The notes under the pieces were generated by a model. The model had not been told where the DNA came from and searched no databases. It was given only the letters and a program-made list of their open reading frames with translations. A stretch of DNA of 64,000 bases, taken from assembly GCF_037300705.1 (NCBI RefSeq), contig NZ_CP147776.1, positions 4,402,001 to 4,466,000 of the forward strand. Reading direction: 5' to 3'. Shown piece by piece: positions 1-9,544 of this stretch; position 1 is the stretch's first letter; every line of letters starts with the position of its first letter. This DNA comes from Massilia sp. W12. GTDB taxonomy: Bacteria > Pseudomonadota > Gammaproteobacteria > Burkholderiales > Burkholderiaceae_D. Made by a program: the position numbers and the translations under genes.

Positions 1-540
1 CTGGGTTTGCTGGCTTTGTTCGGCCAGATAGTTTTCCACTTCGGAATCGCTGATGATGAGCTTGCTTTCCACTTCGCGTTCGCGCAGGCGGGAAATCACG
101 ATTTCATCACGGATTTCTTCGCGGAAGGAGGCAAACGGAATGCCGTCTTTTTCCAGCTGATTGCGGAATTGCTGCAAATTCATTTTATTGCCCTCGGCAA
201 TCCGGGCAATCGCGCGGTCGAGCATGATGTCATCCACCCGCATGCCGTATTCCTTGGCCAGTTGCAGCTGGGCGCGTTCAGTAATCATGCGTTCAGCCAG
301 CTGGCGCATCAAGTCGGCTTGCGAAGGCAATTCAACGCGCTGTTTTTTCAGGCGCTCAACCACGGCGTTGAGGCGGATTTCCAATTCGCGGCGGGTGATC
401 ACTTCATCGTTTACCACCAGCGCAATCGAATCCACCGTCTCGCTCTTGCCGGCCGCCAGTGCGGCGGGCGCGCCGCCGGTTGATGCCGCCAGAACTGCGC
501 ACAGCGCCGTGATTCGCAAGGTTTGCTGCAATTTCTTCAT
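1..540 (-). CDS. surA: Periplasmic chaperone/peptidyl-prolyl isomerase SurA, N-terminal part (runs off the window)
   Basis: The minus-strand frame opens at the ATG at 540 and stays open to the window edge, giving 180 residues. It starts MKKLQQTLRITALCAVLAA, a Sec signal peptide, then reads SIALVVNDEVITRRELEIR, the typical beginning of the SurA N-terminal chaperone domain, followed by the helical stretch with QLELAKEYGMRVDD-type sequence. SurA escorts unfolded outer-membrane proteins, including LptD, across the periplasm. The parvulin PPIase domains would lie outside the window. The gene starts 14 bp after the lptD stop and in the same direction, so lptD-surA is an operon, a well-known arrangement in proteobacteria. 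Start choice: first ATG ahead of the signal peptide. Confidence 0.92.
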   Translation of the reverse strand, partial: MKKLQQTLRITALCAVLAASTGGAPAALAAGKSETVDSIALVVNDEVITRRELEIRLNAVVERLKKQRVELPSQADLMRQLAERMITERAQLQLAKEYGMRVDDIMLDRAIARIAEGNKMNLQQFRNQLEKDGIPFASFREEIRDEIVISRLREREVESKLIISDSEVENYLAEQSQQTQ

Positions 541-553
541 GGTATTCATCCTG

Positions 554-2812
554 TCAATCCGGCTGATTCACTTTTTGATAGCCCGGAATGTTTTTCGACA
601 AGGCGTCGATCGGGTTCGAGCCCAGGCGCGACAATCCGTTCAGTTCCAATTGCAGGAACAGGGTGGTGGTGGCGCCCTTGGTCGAGGTGGAAAAACGCTG
701 GGCCGCAAAACGGAATACCCAGCAATCGGCATTGTATTCAAATCCGGCCAGACTCTTGACGGTCTGGCGTTCAGGCAGCGAATAACTGATTCTGCCCACG
801 GCGTAATAACGTCCTGCCAACGGCCATTGGCCGGAGACATTCAATAACTCAAAGCTGTTGCGCAGATAGCGATACTCGGCATTGAGCACATGTTTGGGTT
901 GCGGCGCCCATTGCACGCCATAGTTGGCGGCGTACACCTGGTGCTTCGAGACGCTGTATTGCAAACCGCTGTCAAAATTGATGGTCGGCGTCAGCTGGCC
1001 GGCGGCAGACAGCAGGATATCCGAGCGGCTGTCGCGGATTTCGCTGCCGTTCGGATCAAGTTGCACGCGCTGGTTGCGGAAATAAAAGCGCTGTCCCAGG
1101 GCGAAGCGCATGCGCTCCGCGCCGCTGGATTCCAGCAGGCGCGACACCACCGCCAGCGTGACTTGATTGGCGTCGCTGATGCGGTCGTGTCCGGTGAAGC
1201 GGTTTTCCGCAAACAGCTGGGCGAAATTAAAGCCGGCTTCGGCAGTGTCAAACAAGGGAAACTGGCTTTGCTCGCGGTAGGGCGTGTTGACGTAAAACAG
1301 GCGCGGCTCCAGCGTCTGGGTCAGTTTGTCGCCGCCCCACTTCACCGGGCGCTCAAACACCAGCCCGCCGTCGAGTGAGAAGGTGGGCACAAAGCGGTTC
1401 AGATTTTTTTCAGCCTGCGCCGCCACGCCCGGCCGCGCGGCGCGCGCTTCGGTGTTGTAGCTGCTGCTGTGCAAGGACAGGCGCGGCGTCAAAAAGCCGG
1501 CGGGATGCAACAGCGGATAGGAAATCTGCGGATTGAACACCAGGCGCTGGCCGCGCACTTCATCGGGATGCCAGAAATACGTCCATTGCGCATCCAGCGC
1601 AAAATCAAAGCCGGCGACATCGCGCTTGACGCCATTCCAGTTAAATTCTGGCAGGCGGTCATAAGGGCGGTTGACCTTCAGGCTGGGATCAAAGACGGAT
1701 TCCGGGTCTTGCAAAATCTGATAGTTTTGCACGCGCGCGCTGGCGTTCCAAAAACTGCCCTGGTAATCAAAGCGTAATTCGCGCACCAATTGGCGCTGGC
1801 TGCTGATGGCCAGCGAGCCGGCGAAATCGGTCGGATACGCATCGTCTGAAGCGGTGTTCAGATTCCAGCCGAAGGAAAATTTTTGCGTCAATTGCTGGCT
1901 GTGCAGCGAGGCCAGGGAATAGCGGCTGCGCCCGGCTTTGCGGTCGCCCGGCAATACTTCGAGATTGGTTTCGCCGCGATAATCCGTGCCCAGATAACGC
2001 GCATTCGCGCCCAATTGCAAGCCGCGCCGCGCAATCAGTTTGGGATACAGGGTCAAATCGCGATTGGGCGCGATATTGAAATAATAAGGTACGGTCAATT
2101 CCAGGCCGCCATTCGAGGTCGCGCCAAACGTGGGCGGCAAGACGCCGCTTCGGCGCGCCGAAGTCAGCGGGAAAGACAGCGCGGGCGTGCCGAGAATCGG
2201 CAAATGCTTGAAATACACCAGGGTTTTGCCGGCGGCGCCGACATCGCGCCCGAAATCCAGGTGCAGGGTGTCGGCTTGCAAATACCAGGCCGGATCGGTT
2301 CCCTCGCAAGTGGAATAGGTGCCGTTGACCACCACCGCCTGCTCCTGGTCGATGAAATCGACGCGCTCGGCGCGGCCCTGGGCCGAATTCAGCTCCAGGC
2401 GGTAACTTGGCTTGCTGATCATGCCGGCCCCGGTATCGAGGTTCAAGCGCAGACGCTCGCCGGTGTACACATCGTCAAAGCGGCGCATGCGCACCCCGCC
2501 CTCGGCTTGCACCTCATTGTCGAGTTGCAGCCAATTGATAGAAGCGGCGTTGACAATGGTTTTATCGCGCACCAACTCGGCATTGCCCAGTAATTGCACC
2601 TCACGCTCGGGGCGTCCGCGCAATTCTTCGCCACGCAAAATCACCGGCGCATTTTTGTCTTCGACTTTGGCGGACTTGTCCAGCTTCGCGCCCTTACTCT
2701 TGGGCGGCTGGCTTTGCGCCTGCGCCAATAGAGGCGCGAGCAGGCACACCGAGGCGCTGAGGCCGGCGTGCAAGCAATAGCGACGGAAAGGGTATGCCGA
2801 TAACCAGCTCAT
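554..2812 (-). CDS. lptD: LPS-assembly outer-membrane protein LptD
   Basis: 752 residues, the usual length for LptD. A signal peptide (about residues 1-32, ending LLAQAQ) is followed by the OstA/LptA-like beta-jellyroll (about 55-190) and a large C-terminal beta-barrel that ends in short amphipathic strands. LptD with LptE inserts lipopolysaccharide into the outer leaflet. In the mature protein I see a cysteine at about 169 (TYSTCEGTD) and one at about 697 (NADCWVFRF). That would allow one jellyroll-barrel disulfide instead of the two described for the E. coli protein. It is upstream of surA, whose product folds it. The divergent amgK gene starts about 145 bp away, so the intergenic segment must carry both promoters. 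Confidence 0.95.
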   Translation of the reverse strand: MSWLSAYPFRRYCLHAGLSASVCLLAPLLAQAQSQPPKSKGAKLDKSAKVEDKNAPVILRGEELRGRPEREVQLLGNAELVRDKTIVNAASINWLQLDNEVQAEGGVRMRRFDDVYTGERLRLNLDTGAGMISKPSYRLELNSAQGRAERVDFIDQEQAVVVNGTYSTCEGTDPAWYLQADTLHLDFGRDVGAAGKTLVYFKHLPILGTPALSFPLTSARRSGVLPPTFGATSNGGLELTVPYYFNIAPNRDLTLYPKLIARRGLQLGANARYLGTDYRGETNLEVLPGDRKAGRSRYSLASLHSQQLTQKFSFGWNLNTASDDAYPTDFAGSLAISSQRQLVRELRFDYQGSFWNASARVQNYQILQDPESVFDPSLKVNRPYDRLPEFNWNGVKRDVAGFDFALDAQWTYFWHPDEVRGQRLVFNPQISYPLLHPAGFLTPRLSLHSSSYNTEARAARPGVAAQAEKNLNRFVPTFSLDGGLVFERPVKWGGDKLTQTLEPRLFYVNTPYREQSQFPLFDTAEAGFNFAQLFAENRFTGHDRISDANQVTLAVVSRLLESSGAERMRFALGQRFYFRNQRVQLDPNGSEIRDSRSDILLSAAGQLTPTINFDSGLQYSVSKHQVYAANYGVQWAPQPKHVLNAEYRYLRNSFELLNVSGQWPLAGRYYAVGRISYSLPERQTVKSLAGFEYNADCWVFRFAAQRFSTSTKGATTTLFLQLELNGLSRLGSNPIDALSKNIPGYQKVNQPD

Positions 2813-2956
2813 GAATTCGAATCAGCTCCTGCGGGTCAGCTTTGCAGCGACGCCTTTTTGATCGGAATCCCGTATTATACGGGGATTTGCAGCGCGCCCG
2901 CTTTTTGCGCACAGCGCGCAACACATACGCAATTAATCATATTTAATAAGATTTTC

Positions 2957-3988
2957 ATGTCAGAACAACAATTAACCCAAGATGCGCGCATCAGCGCCCT
3001 GCGTGACTGGCTGCAAACATTAAGCCCGCAAGGTCTGGCGCTGCAAGCCGACAGCCTGCGCCCGGCCTCGGCGGACGCCAGCAGCCGCCGTTATTTCCGC
3101 CTCGACGCCGCAGAAGGCGCCAGCCTGATCGCGATGGATGCGCCGCCGCCGGAAGATACCGAAAAATTCGCCCGTGTCGGCGCCCTGTTCGCCTCTTGCA
3201 ATCTGCGCGTGCCGCGCGTGCTGGCGGCGGATCATACTCAAGGTTTTTTACTGTTGGATGATTTCGGCAGCACCACCTATTTGCACCAACTCAGCGCGGA
3301 TAACGCCCACCATTTATATATGCAGGCGCTGGCTGCGCTGGTGCAATTGCAGCGCCACAGCCGGCCCGGCGTGCTGCCGGAATATGACCGCGCATTTATG
3401 CAGCGCGAATTGGATTTATTCCCGGAGTGGTTTATCAAAACCCATTTGCAGTTTGAATTAAGCGATAAACAGCGCCAGGATCTGGACAAATGTTTTGAGC
3501 TGATTTTGGCGCAATGCTGCGCCCAGCCGCAGGTCTTCATGCACCGCGATTACCATTCGCGCAATCTGATGGCGATTGACGGCGGCGCCCCCGGCGTACT
3601 GGATTTCCAGGATGCGGTATACGGCCCGATCACTTACGATTGCGTATCGCTGCTGCGCGACGCCTATGTGCAATGGGATGAGGAAATGGTGCTGGATTGG
3701 CTGATCCGCTATTGGGAACAGGCCAAGCGCATGCAATTGCCGGTGCACCACAATATCGATCAGTTTTACCGCGATTTTGAATACATGGGGCTGCAGCGCC
3801 ATTTGAAAATCCTGGGCATTTTCTGCCGCCTGAATTATCGCGACGGCAAGCCGCATTATTTGCAGGATTTGCCGCTGGTGCTGGACTATGTGCGCAAAAC
3901 CGTAAACCGTTACAGCGAATTGAAACCGCTGGCGCGCCTGCTGGATGTGCTGGAGCAGCGCCAGCCGCAATACACCTACAGTTTTTAA
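2957..3988 (+). CDS. amgK: Sugar kinase of the peptidoglycan-recycling pathway (AmgK-like, APH fold)
   Basis: 343 residues with an aminoglycoside-phosphotransferase fold. The catalytic loop MHRDYHSRNLM is at about 195-205 and the metal-binding LDFQDA at about 215-220. AmgK phosphorylates the anomeric position of MurNAc (and GlcNAc), and MurU then converts MurNAc-1-P to UDP-MurNAc, bypassing de novo synthesis. The next gene is a MurU-type nucleotidyltransferase 12 bp downstream; that pairing is what separates AmgK from other APH proteins. The frame is open 33 codons further upstream, but the ATG at 2957 begins MSEQQLTQDARIS, where family similarity should start. The upstream peptide is low-complexity and overlaps the lptD promoter region. 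Confidence 0.88.
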   Translation: MSEQQLTQDARISALRDWLQTLSPQGLALQADSLRPASADASSRRYFRLDAAEGASLIAMDAPPPEDTEKFARVGALFASCNLRVPRVLAADHTQGFLLLDDFGSTTYLHQLSADNAHHLYMQALAALVQLQRHSRPGVLPEYDRAFMQRELDLFPEWFIKTHLQFELSDKQRQDLDKCFELILAQCCAQPQVFMHRDYHSRNLMAIDGGAPGVLDFQDAVYGPITYDCVSLLRDAYVQWDEEMVLDWLIRYWEQAKRMQLPVHHNIDQFYRDFEYMGLQRHLKILGIFCRLNYRDGKPHYLQDLPLVLDYVRKTVNRYSELKPLARLLDVLEQRQPQYTYSF

Positions 3989-4000
3989 GCGGGGCCGGCC

Positions 4001-4705
4001 ATGAAAGCAATGATTTTGGCGGCCGGACGCGGCGAGCGCATGCGCCCGCTGACCGAGCACACGCCCAAGCCGCTGCTGGAAGTGCGCGGGCGGCCCTTGA
4101 TCGTCTGGCACATCCTGAATCTGGTGCGCGCCGGCATCAAAGAGATTGTCATCAATCTGCACTATAAAGGCGCGATGATCGCCGATTATCTGGGCGATGG
4201 CAGCCGCTACGGGGCCAAACTGCGTTACAGCCATGAAAGCGAGTTGCTGGAAACCGCCGGCGGCATTGTGCAAGCCCTGCCGCTGTTAGGCGAAGCGCCC
4301 TTTGTCTGCATTGCGGCGGATGTGTATTGCCCGCATTTTGAATTTGAGCAAGCCAAAACGGTGCTGCAGGATGCGGATATGTGGGGCAAGCCCTATGCCG
4401 CCGACGAGCGCGATATCGGCTGGCTGTTCATGACCAAAAATCCGCCGCACCACCCGCAAGGCGATTTCGGCATGAAGCTCTACAGCATCTGCAATCAGGG
4501 CGAACACCGTTTCACTTTCACCGGCATCGGCGTGTACCGCCCCGAGATGTTCGCCGGCCTGACGCCGGGGCAACCGGCCAAGCTGGTCAGCCTGTTTCAG
4601 CATTATGCGGAGCTGGGCGTATTGGGCGGCGAAGTGTATCCGGGTATATGGACTGATGTGGGAACCCCTGAGCGTTTGCAGGCTCTGAACGCCCAGACTT
4701 TTTGA
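4001..4705 (+). CDS. murU: N-acetylmuramate-1-phosphate uridylyltransferase (MurU-like)
   Basis: 234 residues. The N-terminus MILAAGRGERMRPLTEHTP, followed by KPLLEV, is the nucleotide-binding signature of sugar-phosphate nucleotidyltransferases (GxGxRxxPLTxxxPK). A mid-protein IAADVYC segment carries the acidic metal ligand. The short length and absence of a C-terminal beta-helix fit MurU rather than GlmU or RmlA. It follows the AmgK-like kinase in the same direction with a 12-bp gap, so the two probably act consecutively in MurNAc salvage: kinase, then UMP transfer from UTP. Role is inferred from family plus neighbour. Confidence 0.88.
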   Translation: MKAMILAAGRGERMRPLTEHTPKPLLEVRGRPLIVWHILNLVRAGIKEIVINLHYKGAMIADYLGDGSRYGAKLRYSHESELLETAGGIVQALPLLGEAPFVCIAADVYCPHFEFEQAKTVLQDADMWGKPYAADERDIGWLFMTKNPPHHPQGDFGMKLYSICNQGEHRFTFTGIGVYRPEMFAGLTPGQPAKLVSLFQHYAELGVLGGEVYPGIWTDVGTPERLQALNAQTF

Positions 4706-4744
4706 ATGCAAGAACATCCCGCTTTGAGCAGATTGGAAACTGAT

Positions 4745-6088
4745 ATGAGTACTTTTGCCGCACGCCGCGCACGCCTGTTTGCGCACATGCAAGCATTGGG
4801 TGGCGGCGTCGCCGTCCTGCCCACCGCCAGCGAAATTTTGCGCAATGGCGATTCGCATTACCCATTCCGCTTTGACAGCGATTTTTATTATCTGAGCGGA
4901 TTTGGCGAGCCGGACGCGGTACTGGTGTTGAGCATCGGCCAGACCGGGCCGGGCCGCGCCACCCTGTTTTGCCGCCCCAAGGATGTCGAGCGCGAAATCT
5001 GGGACGGGTTCCGCTATGGCCCGCAACAGGCTTGCGCCACCTTCGGCTTTGACGCCGCGCACAACCTCGACCAGCTGGATGCGGAAATGCCCAGGCTGCT
5101 GGCGAATGCGCAAAATCTGTTTTACAACTTCCGCGATCCCTATCGCTTCCTGCCGCGCCTGCAAGGCTGGCTGGAGCATGTGCGCAACAATGGCCGCAAT
5201 GGCGAATGGCTGGCGCAGCAAGCGCATGATGCGGAAAGCCTGATCGGCGAATTGCGCCTGTTCAAAGATGCGCATGAAATCAGCCTGATGCAAAAAGCCG
5301 GCGATATTTCCGCCGCCGCCCATGTGCGCGCCATGCGCGCCTGCCGCCCCGGACTGCATGAATATGCGCTGGAAGCCGAGTTGCTGTACGAATTCCGCAA
5401 AAACGGCGCACAAGCGCCGGCTTACACCCCGATTGTGGCCGCCGGCGCCAACGCCTGCATCCTGCACTATTCCGCCAATAATGCGCATATCAATGACGGC
5501 GATATCGTTTTGATTGACGCCGGCTGCGAATTTGACGGCTACGCCGCCGACATCACGCGCGCCTTCCCGGCGAATGGCAAATTCACTGCGCCGCAACGCG
5601 ATGTATATCAATTGGTGCTGGATGCGCAACTGGCCGCGTTTGAACACGCCAAAGTCGATGCCCACTATATGGACGGGCATGACGCCGTGGTCAAAGTGAT
5701 GTCGCAAGGCATGCTCGATCTGGGATTGCTGGACGCGAATAAAGTCGGCGGCTTGCAAGACGTGATAGAGAAAAAAGCCTACCGCAAATACTTCATGCAC
5801 GGCACCGGCCACTGGCTCGGGCTGGATGTGCACGACGCCGGACATTACCGCCATCCGCATTTCCAATTTGACGGCCCGACCCGCCCCTGGCGCACGCTGC
5901 AGGCCGGCATGGTGATCACGATTGAACCGGGGATTTATGTGCGGCCGGAAGAAGGCGTGCCGGAAGCGTTCTGGAATATCGGCATCCGGATTGAAGATGA
6001 TGTCTTGATCACCGCGCAAGGCCCGCACAATCTGAGCGCCGCCGCGCCCAAGCAGATTGATGAGATTGAAGCCGTGATGCGGGGGTGA
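4745..6088 (+). CDS. pepP: Xaa-Pro aminopeptidase (aminopeptidase P)
   Basis: 447 residues from the ATG at 4745. An in-frame ATG at 4706, directly abutting the murU stop, would add 13 residues. I prefer MSTFAARRARLFAHM because family members start with this helix. The N-terminal creatinase-like domain (about 1-170) is followed by the M24 pita-bread metallopeptidase domain. All five metal ligands are visible: Asp in VLIDAGCEFDGY, Asp in AADITRAFP, His in HGTGHWLGLDVHD, Glu in TIEPGIYV and Glu in RIEDDVLIT. It removes N-terminal residues that precede proline. The TGA overlaps the ATG of the following ubiH, indicating translational coupling. Confidence 0.95.
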   Translation: MSTFAARRARLFAHMQALGGGVAVLPTASEILRNGDSHYPFRFDSDFYYLSGFGEPDAVLVLSIGQTGPGRATLFCRPKDVEREIWDGFRYGPQQACATFGFDAAHNLDQLDAEMPRLLANAQNLFYNFRDPYRFLPRLQGWLEHVRNNGRNGEWLAQQAHDAESLIGELRLFKDAHEISLMQKAGDISAAAHVRAMRACRPGLHEYALEAELLYEFRKNGAQAPAYTPIVAAGANACILHYSANNAHINDGDIVLIDAGCEFDGYAADITRAFPANGKFTAPQRDVYQLVLDAQLAAFEHAKVDAHYMDGHDAVVKVMSQGMLDLGLLDANKVGGLQDVIEKKAYRKYFMHGTGHWLGLDVHDAGHYRHPHFQFDGPTRPWRTLQAGMVITIEPGIYVRPEEGVPEAFWNIGIRIEDDVLITAQGPHNLSAAAPKQIDEIEAVMRG

Positions 6089-7254
6089 TGGTGGAGTGCC
6101 GCACCCCTTTGCCGCTGGCGATTTGCGGCGCCGGCCCCTGCGGGCTGGCGCTGGCCCTGCTATTGCGCGCGCGCGGCATGGCGGCGCAACAGATCTGCCT
6201 GTTTGACGCCGGCAGCGCGGATAAAGCCCTGAGCGATCCGCGCACCCTGGCCTTATCCTGGGGCAGCCGGCAAATCTTGCAAAACATTCACGCCTTTCCG
6301 CAACAGGCGGCGGCGATTGAAGAAATCCATGTCTCGCGGCGCGGCTATTTTGGCCGCACCATGATCACCAGCGGCGAGTACGGCTTACCGGCCTTGGGCT
6401 ATGTGCTGCGTTACGGCGATTTGATGCAAAGCCTGCTGACGCGCGCCGCAGAGGCCGGCCTGGAAATCCGCCGGGGCTGGCAATTGCAGGATGCGCAAGA
6501 GCAGCCATCCGGCTGCAGCCTGCAATTTGCCACGCCGCAGGGCGCACAAACTTTCGATTGTGAAATTCTGGCGCAAGCCGAAGGCGGCCTGTTCGGCCAG
6601 CAAGCCGCGCGCGCCTTTGTGCGCGACTATGCGCAAACCGCCATCATCTGCGAAGTGCGGGTGAGTCAGGCGCAGGCCGGGCGCGCCTATGAGCGCTTCA
6701 CCGATCAAGGCCCGCTGGCGCTGTTGCCGATTCCGCCCGGCGCACAAGGCATGCAATATGCACTGGTTTGGTGCGTGCAAGCGGAACAGGCCGCGCACTT
6801 GCAAAGCTTGGAAGCGCCAGCCTTTTTGCAAGAACTGCAAACCGCATTTGGCGCGCGCATGGGGCAATTCCTGGATTGCAGCACGCGTCACGCTTTCAAG
6901 CTGGGCGTGAATGCCGGCGCCCCCCAGGGGCAGCGCATGATCGCCATCGGCAATGCTGCGCAAACCCTGCACCCGGTGGCGGGCCAGGGTTTAAATCTGG
7001 GTCTGCGCGACGCCACCGTACTGGCGCGCTTGCTGGCGCGCGAAAACGCGCCGCAGCAATTGGCGCAATTCGCGCGTGAGCGGGCAAACGACCGCCGCCT
7101 GATCGTGCGTCTAACTGACAGTCTGGCGCGCATCTTCACCAGCCAGGGAGGCTTACCGCAAGGTGCGCTGGCGCTCTCGCTGGGCGCGCTGGACTTGTTT
7201 GCGCCTGCGCGCGCCACCCTGGCCAGCTGGATGATGTACGGCATGCGCCGGTAA
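6088..7254 (+). CDS. ubiH: 2-octaprenyl-6-methoxyphenol hydroxylase family FAD monooxygenase (ubiquinone biosynthesis)
   Basis: 388 residues. The FAD-binding GxGxxG is at the N-terminus (AICGAGPCGLALALLL). The second FAD motif reads AIGNAAQTLHPVAGQGLNLG, and the Asn/Gln forms in place of GDAAH are typical of UbiH rather than UbiF or UbiI. It hydroxylates the ubiquinone ring precursor at the inner face of the membrane, in the Ubi complex. Start: ATG at 6088 inside TGATG shared with the pepP stop; a GTG three bases earlier is the alternative. It belongs to the amgK-murU-pepP-ubiH run. A UbiH role is likely, but UbiF- or UbiM-type regiospecificity cannot be settled from sequence reading. Confidence 0.88.
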   Translation: MVECRTPLPLAICGAGPCGLALALLLRARGMAAQQICLFDAGSADKALSDPRTLALSWGSRQILQNIHAFPQQAAAIEEIHVSRRGYFGRTMITSGEYGLPALGYVLRYGDLMQSLLTRAAEAGLEIRRGWQLQDAQEQPSGCSLQFATPQGAQTFDCEILAQAEGGLFGQQAARAFVRDYAQTAIICEVRVSQAQAGRAYERFTDQGPLALLPIPPGAQGMQYALVWCVQAEQAAHLQSLEAPAFLQELQTAFGARMGQFLDCSTRHAFKLGVNAGAPQGQRMIAIGNAAQTLHPVAGQGLNLGLRDATVLARLLARENAPQQLAQFARERANDRRLIVRLTDSLARIFTSQGGLPQGALALSLGALDLFAPARATLASWMMYGMRR

Positions 7255-7327
7255 AAACTGCAGCTTGTCAAAACCCGGCGCAGACTGCACAATCGACAGC
7301 AACCATTTAACCAGCAGGGGCTTTCCA

Positions 7328-9544
7328 ATGTCTGGTCGCGCCAGCGTCTTGATGCTACGCCTGTTCAGCCGCCGCAATCTGCCGGCCTGGCTGATTTTTG
7401 CCCTGGCTCTGCTGGTGACGCAGGGCATCGCCTGGAGCGTAGCGCAGGAAGCGGAACAAAACGCCGCCCGCCAATTTGAGCTGCACGCCCAGGAAGTCAT
7501 CTCCAAACTCAGTGCGCGCATGCATCAGCATGAACAGATCCTGACCGGCGGCGCGGCGCTGTTTGAAGCGGATAAAGAAAATCTGGAGCGGCACGAATGG
7601 CATGACTATATCGCGCGGCTGGAGTTGGGCCAGCACCTGCCCGGTATTTTAGGGGTCGGTTTCGCCCGGTATGTTCCCGGGTCCGGGATTGCCGCATTTC
7701 AGGCCAAGGTGCAGGCGGAAGGATTTCCTGATTTCCAGGTGCGCCCGCCCGGGGTGCGCGCGGCATACGCGCCGATCGAATTTTTAGAGCCGATGAGCGG
7801 GCGCAATCTGGCCGCATTCGGCTACGATCTGTATTCGGAGCCGGTGCGCCGGCGCGCGCTGGAGCTGGCCACCGACAGCGGAGAAACCACCATCACCGGC
7901 AAAGTCCGCCTGGTGCAGGAAAATCAAGGCAAGGTGCAAGCCGGCTTTTTGATGTGCATCCCGGTGTATAAAAAGAAACCCGCGCCGCATAATCCGGAGC
8001 AACGCAGAGCCGCCCTGACCGGCTTTGTGTACAGCCCTTACCGGATGGAAGACATGATGGCCGGCACCTTCAATCAAGAGCTGAATCTACTCGATTTGCG
8101 GATCTATGATGGAGCGCAGGATGCGCCGGAAGCATTGATGTTTGATTCCGCGCATTTTCATGCGCCGGAACAACATCTGAGCGCGCCGCACGCCCTCAAA
8201 CGCACCATGCGCCATTTTGGCCACGCCTGGACGCTGCATTTGCAAAGCCGGCCCGCCTTCGCGCAAAGCACGCATTCGCAAATGCCATCTTTCATCCGCA
8301 TCACCGGCGTGAGCATCGGCATGCTGACCTTTATGCTGATTTCCAGCCTGGTGTTTCAACAGCAGCGCGCGCAGGAATTGGCGCAACAGATGACTGCAGA
8401 TATCCGCGCCAGCGAAGCCTTGCTGCGCGCCAGCGAAGAACGTTTTGAGCTGGCGGTGAAAGGCTCAAGCGATGGCATTTGGGACTGGTCAATCGCCAGC
8501 AACACCCTGTATTACTCACCGCGTCTGCACGCCATGCTGGGCAGCTCGCCGCAAGATCTGGAACAGGGATACGCCTTTTTCGCCAGCCGCGTGCACCCCG
8601 AGGACTTGCCCAAAGTGGAAGCGGCGATCAACGCGCATCTGGAAGAAAATACGCCATACAATCTTGAATTCCGCATGCGCGCCGCGCCGAATGGCGAATA
8701 TCAATGGTTCAACGCACGCGGCATCGCAGCGCGCGATGCGCAAGGCAAAGCGGTGCGCATGGCCGGCTCCCTGACGGATATCAGCGAACGGCTGCGGGTG
8801 GAAAAAATGAAATCCGAATTCATTTCCACCATCAACCACGAATTGCGCACGCCGCTGACCGCGATCAATGGCGTGCTGGGTTTGATGGCCGGCAATGCGG
8901 TGGCGCCTCTGCCCGACAAACTCAGATCCATGGTGGAAGTGGCGCAAAGAAATTGCCAGCGTTTAAGCAGCCTGGTGAATGATTTGCTGGATCTGGAAAA
9001 ATTAATGGCCGGCAAATTCAGTTTTGATTTGCAATGCCAGGAATTGGCCCCGCTGATCCAACAGGCGCTGGAGAGCACAGACAGCTATGGCGCGCAATAT
9101 CAGGTGCGATTCACCTTCACCACAACGGCGCATGCCGCGTATGCGGAAGTGGACGCCCAGCGCCTGCACCAGGTGCTGCTCAATCTCTTATCGAATGCGG
9201 CCAAATTTTCACCGCCGGGCAGCACGGTCGAAGTGCGCCTGCAGCCTGGCGCGCCGGCTCATTGGCGCATCGAAGTGTGCGACCAAGGCAGCGGCATTGC
9301 GCCGGAATTTCAGCAAAGAATTTTTGAAAAATTCTCACAAGCAGACGCCTCCGCCACGCGCCAGCGCGGCGGCACCGGGCTGGGTTTGGCGATTACGCGC
9401 GAACTGGTGCAAGGCATGCGCGGTCATATCGGTTTTCATTCCAGCCCGAATCAAGGCAGCGTATTTTATTTTGAATTGCCCGCCAGCCAGCCGGCAGGCG
9501 CAGCGCAAATGGAAAGCGGCAAATCACAGGAGATGGACGCATGA
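7328..9544 (+). CDS. Membrane histidine kinase with CHASE sensor and PAS domain
   Basis: 738 residues. TM1 lies at about 14-34 (LPAWLIFALALLVTQG), then a periplasmic CHASE domain (about 70-250, with GVGFARYVPG and YAPIEFLEP), then TM2 at about 325-347. A PAS domain (about 370-480) precedes the HisKA box FISTINHELRTPLTAING with phospho-acceptor His504. The HATPase domain shows N (LLNLLSNAAKFS), G1 (DQGSGIAP) and G2 (GGTGLGLAI) boxes. CHASE domains sense small extracellular ligands. Start: ATG at 7328, preceded by AGGGGC; an in-frame TTG at 7265 would add 21 non-membrane residues. Its TGA overlaps the ATG of the response regulator, so the pair is a cognate two-component system by arrangement. 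The ligand is unknown. Confidence 0.9.
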   Translation: MSGRASVLMLRLFSRRNLPAWLIFALALLVTQGIAWSVAQEAEQNAARQFELHAQEVISKLSARMHQHEQILTGGAALFEADKENLERHEWHDYIARLELGQHLPGILGVGFARYVPGSGIAAFQAKVQAEGFPDFQVRPPGVRAAYAPIEFLEPMSGRNLAAFGYDLYSEPVRRRALELATDSGETTITGKVRLVQENQGKVQAGFLMCIPVYKKKPAPHNPEQRRAALTGFVYSPYRMEDMMAGTFNQELNLLDLRIYDGAQDAPEALMFDSAHFHAPEQHLSAPHALKRTMRHFGHAWTLHLQSRPAFAQSTHSQMPSFIRITGVSIGMLTFMLISSLVFQQQRAQELAQQMTADIRASEALLRASEERFELAVKGSSDGIWDWSIASNTLYYSPRLHAMLGSSPQDLEQGYAFFASRVHPEDLPKVEAAINAHLEENTPYNLEFRMRAAPNGEYQWFNARGIAARDAQGKAVRMAGSLTDISERLRVEKMKSEFISTINHELRTPLTAINGVLGLMAGNAVAPLPDKLRSMVEVAQRNCQRLSSLVNDLLDLEKLMAGKFSFDLQCQELAPLIQQALESTDSYGAQYQVRFTFTTTAHAAYAEVDAQRLHQVLLNLLSNAAKFSPPGSTVEVRLQPGAPAHWRIEVCDQGSGIAPEFQQRIFEKFSQADASATRQRGGTGLGLAITRELVQGMRGHIGFHSSPNQGSVFYFELPASQPAGAAQMESGKSQEMDA

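Noticed and set aside
4286..6028. 580-codon minus-strand open frame across murU and pepP
   Set aside because: Antisense shadow of two well-recognised genes with intact catalytic motifs.
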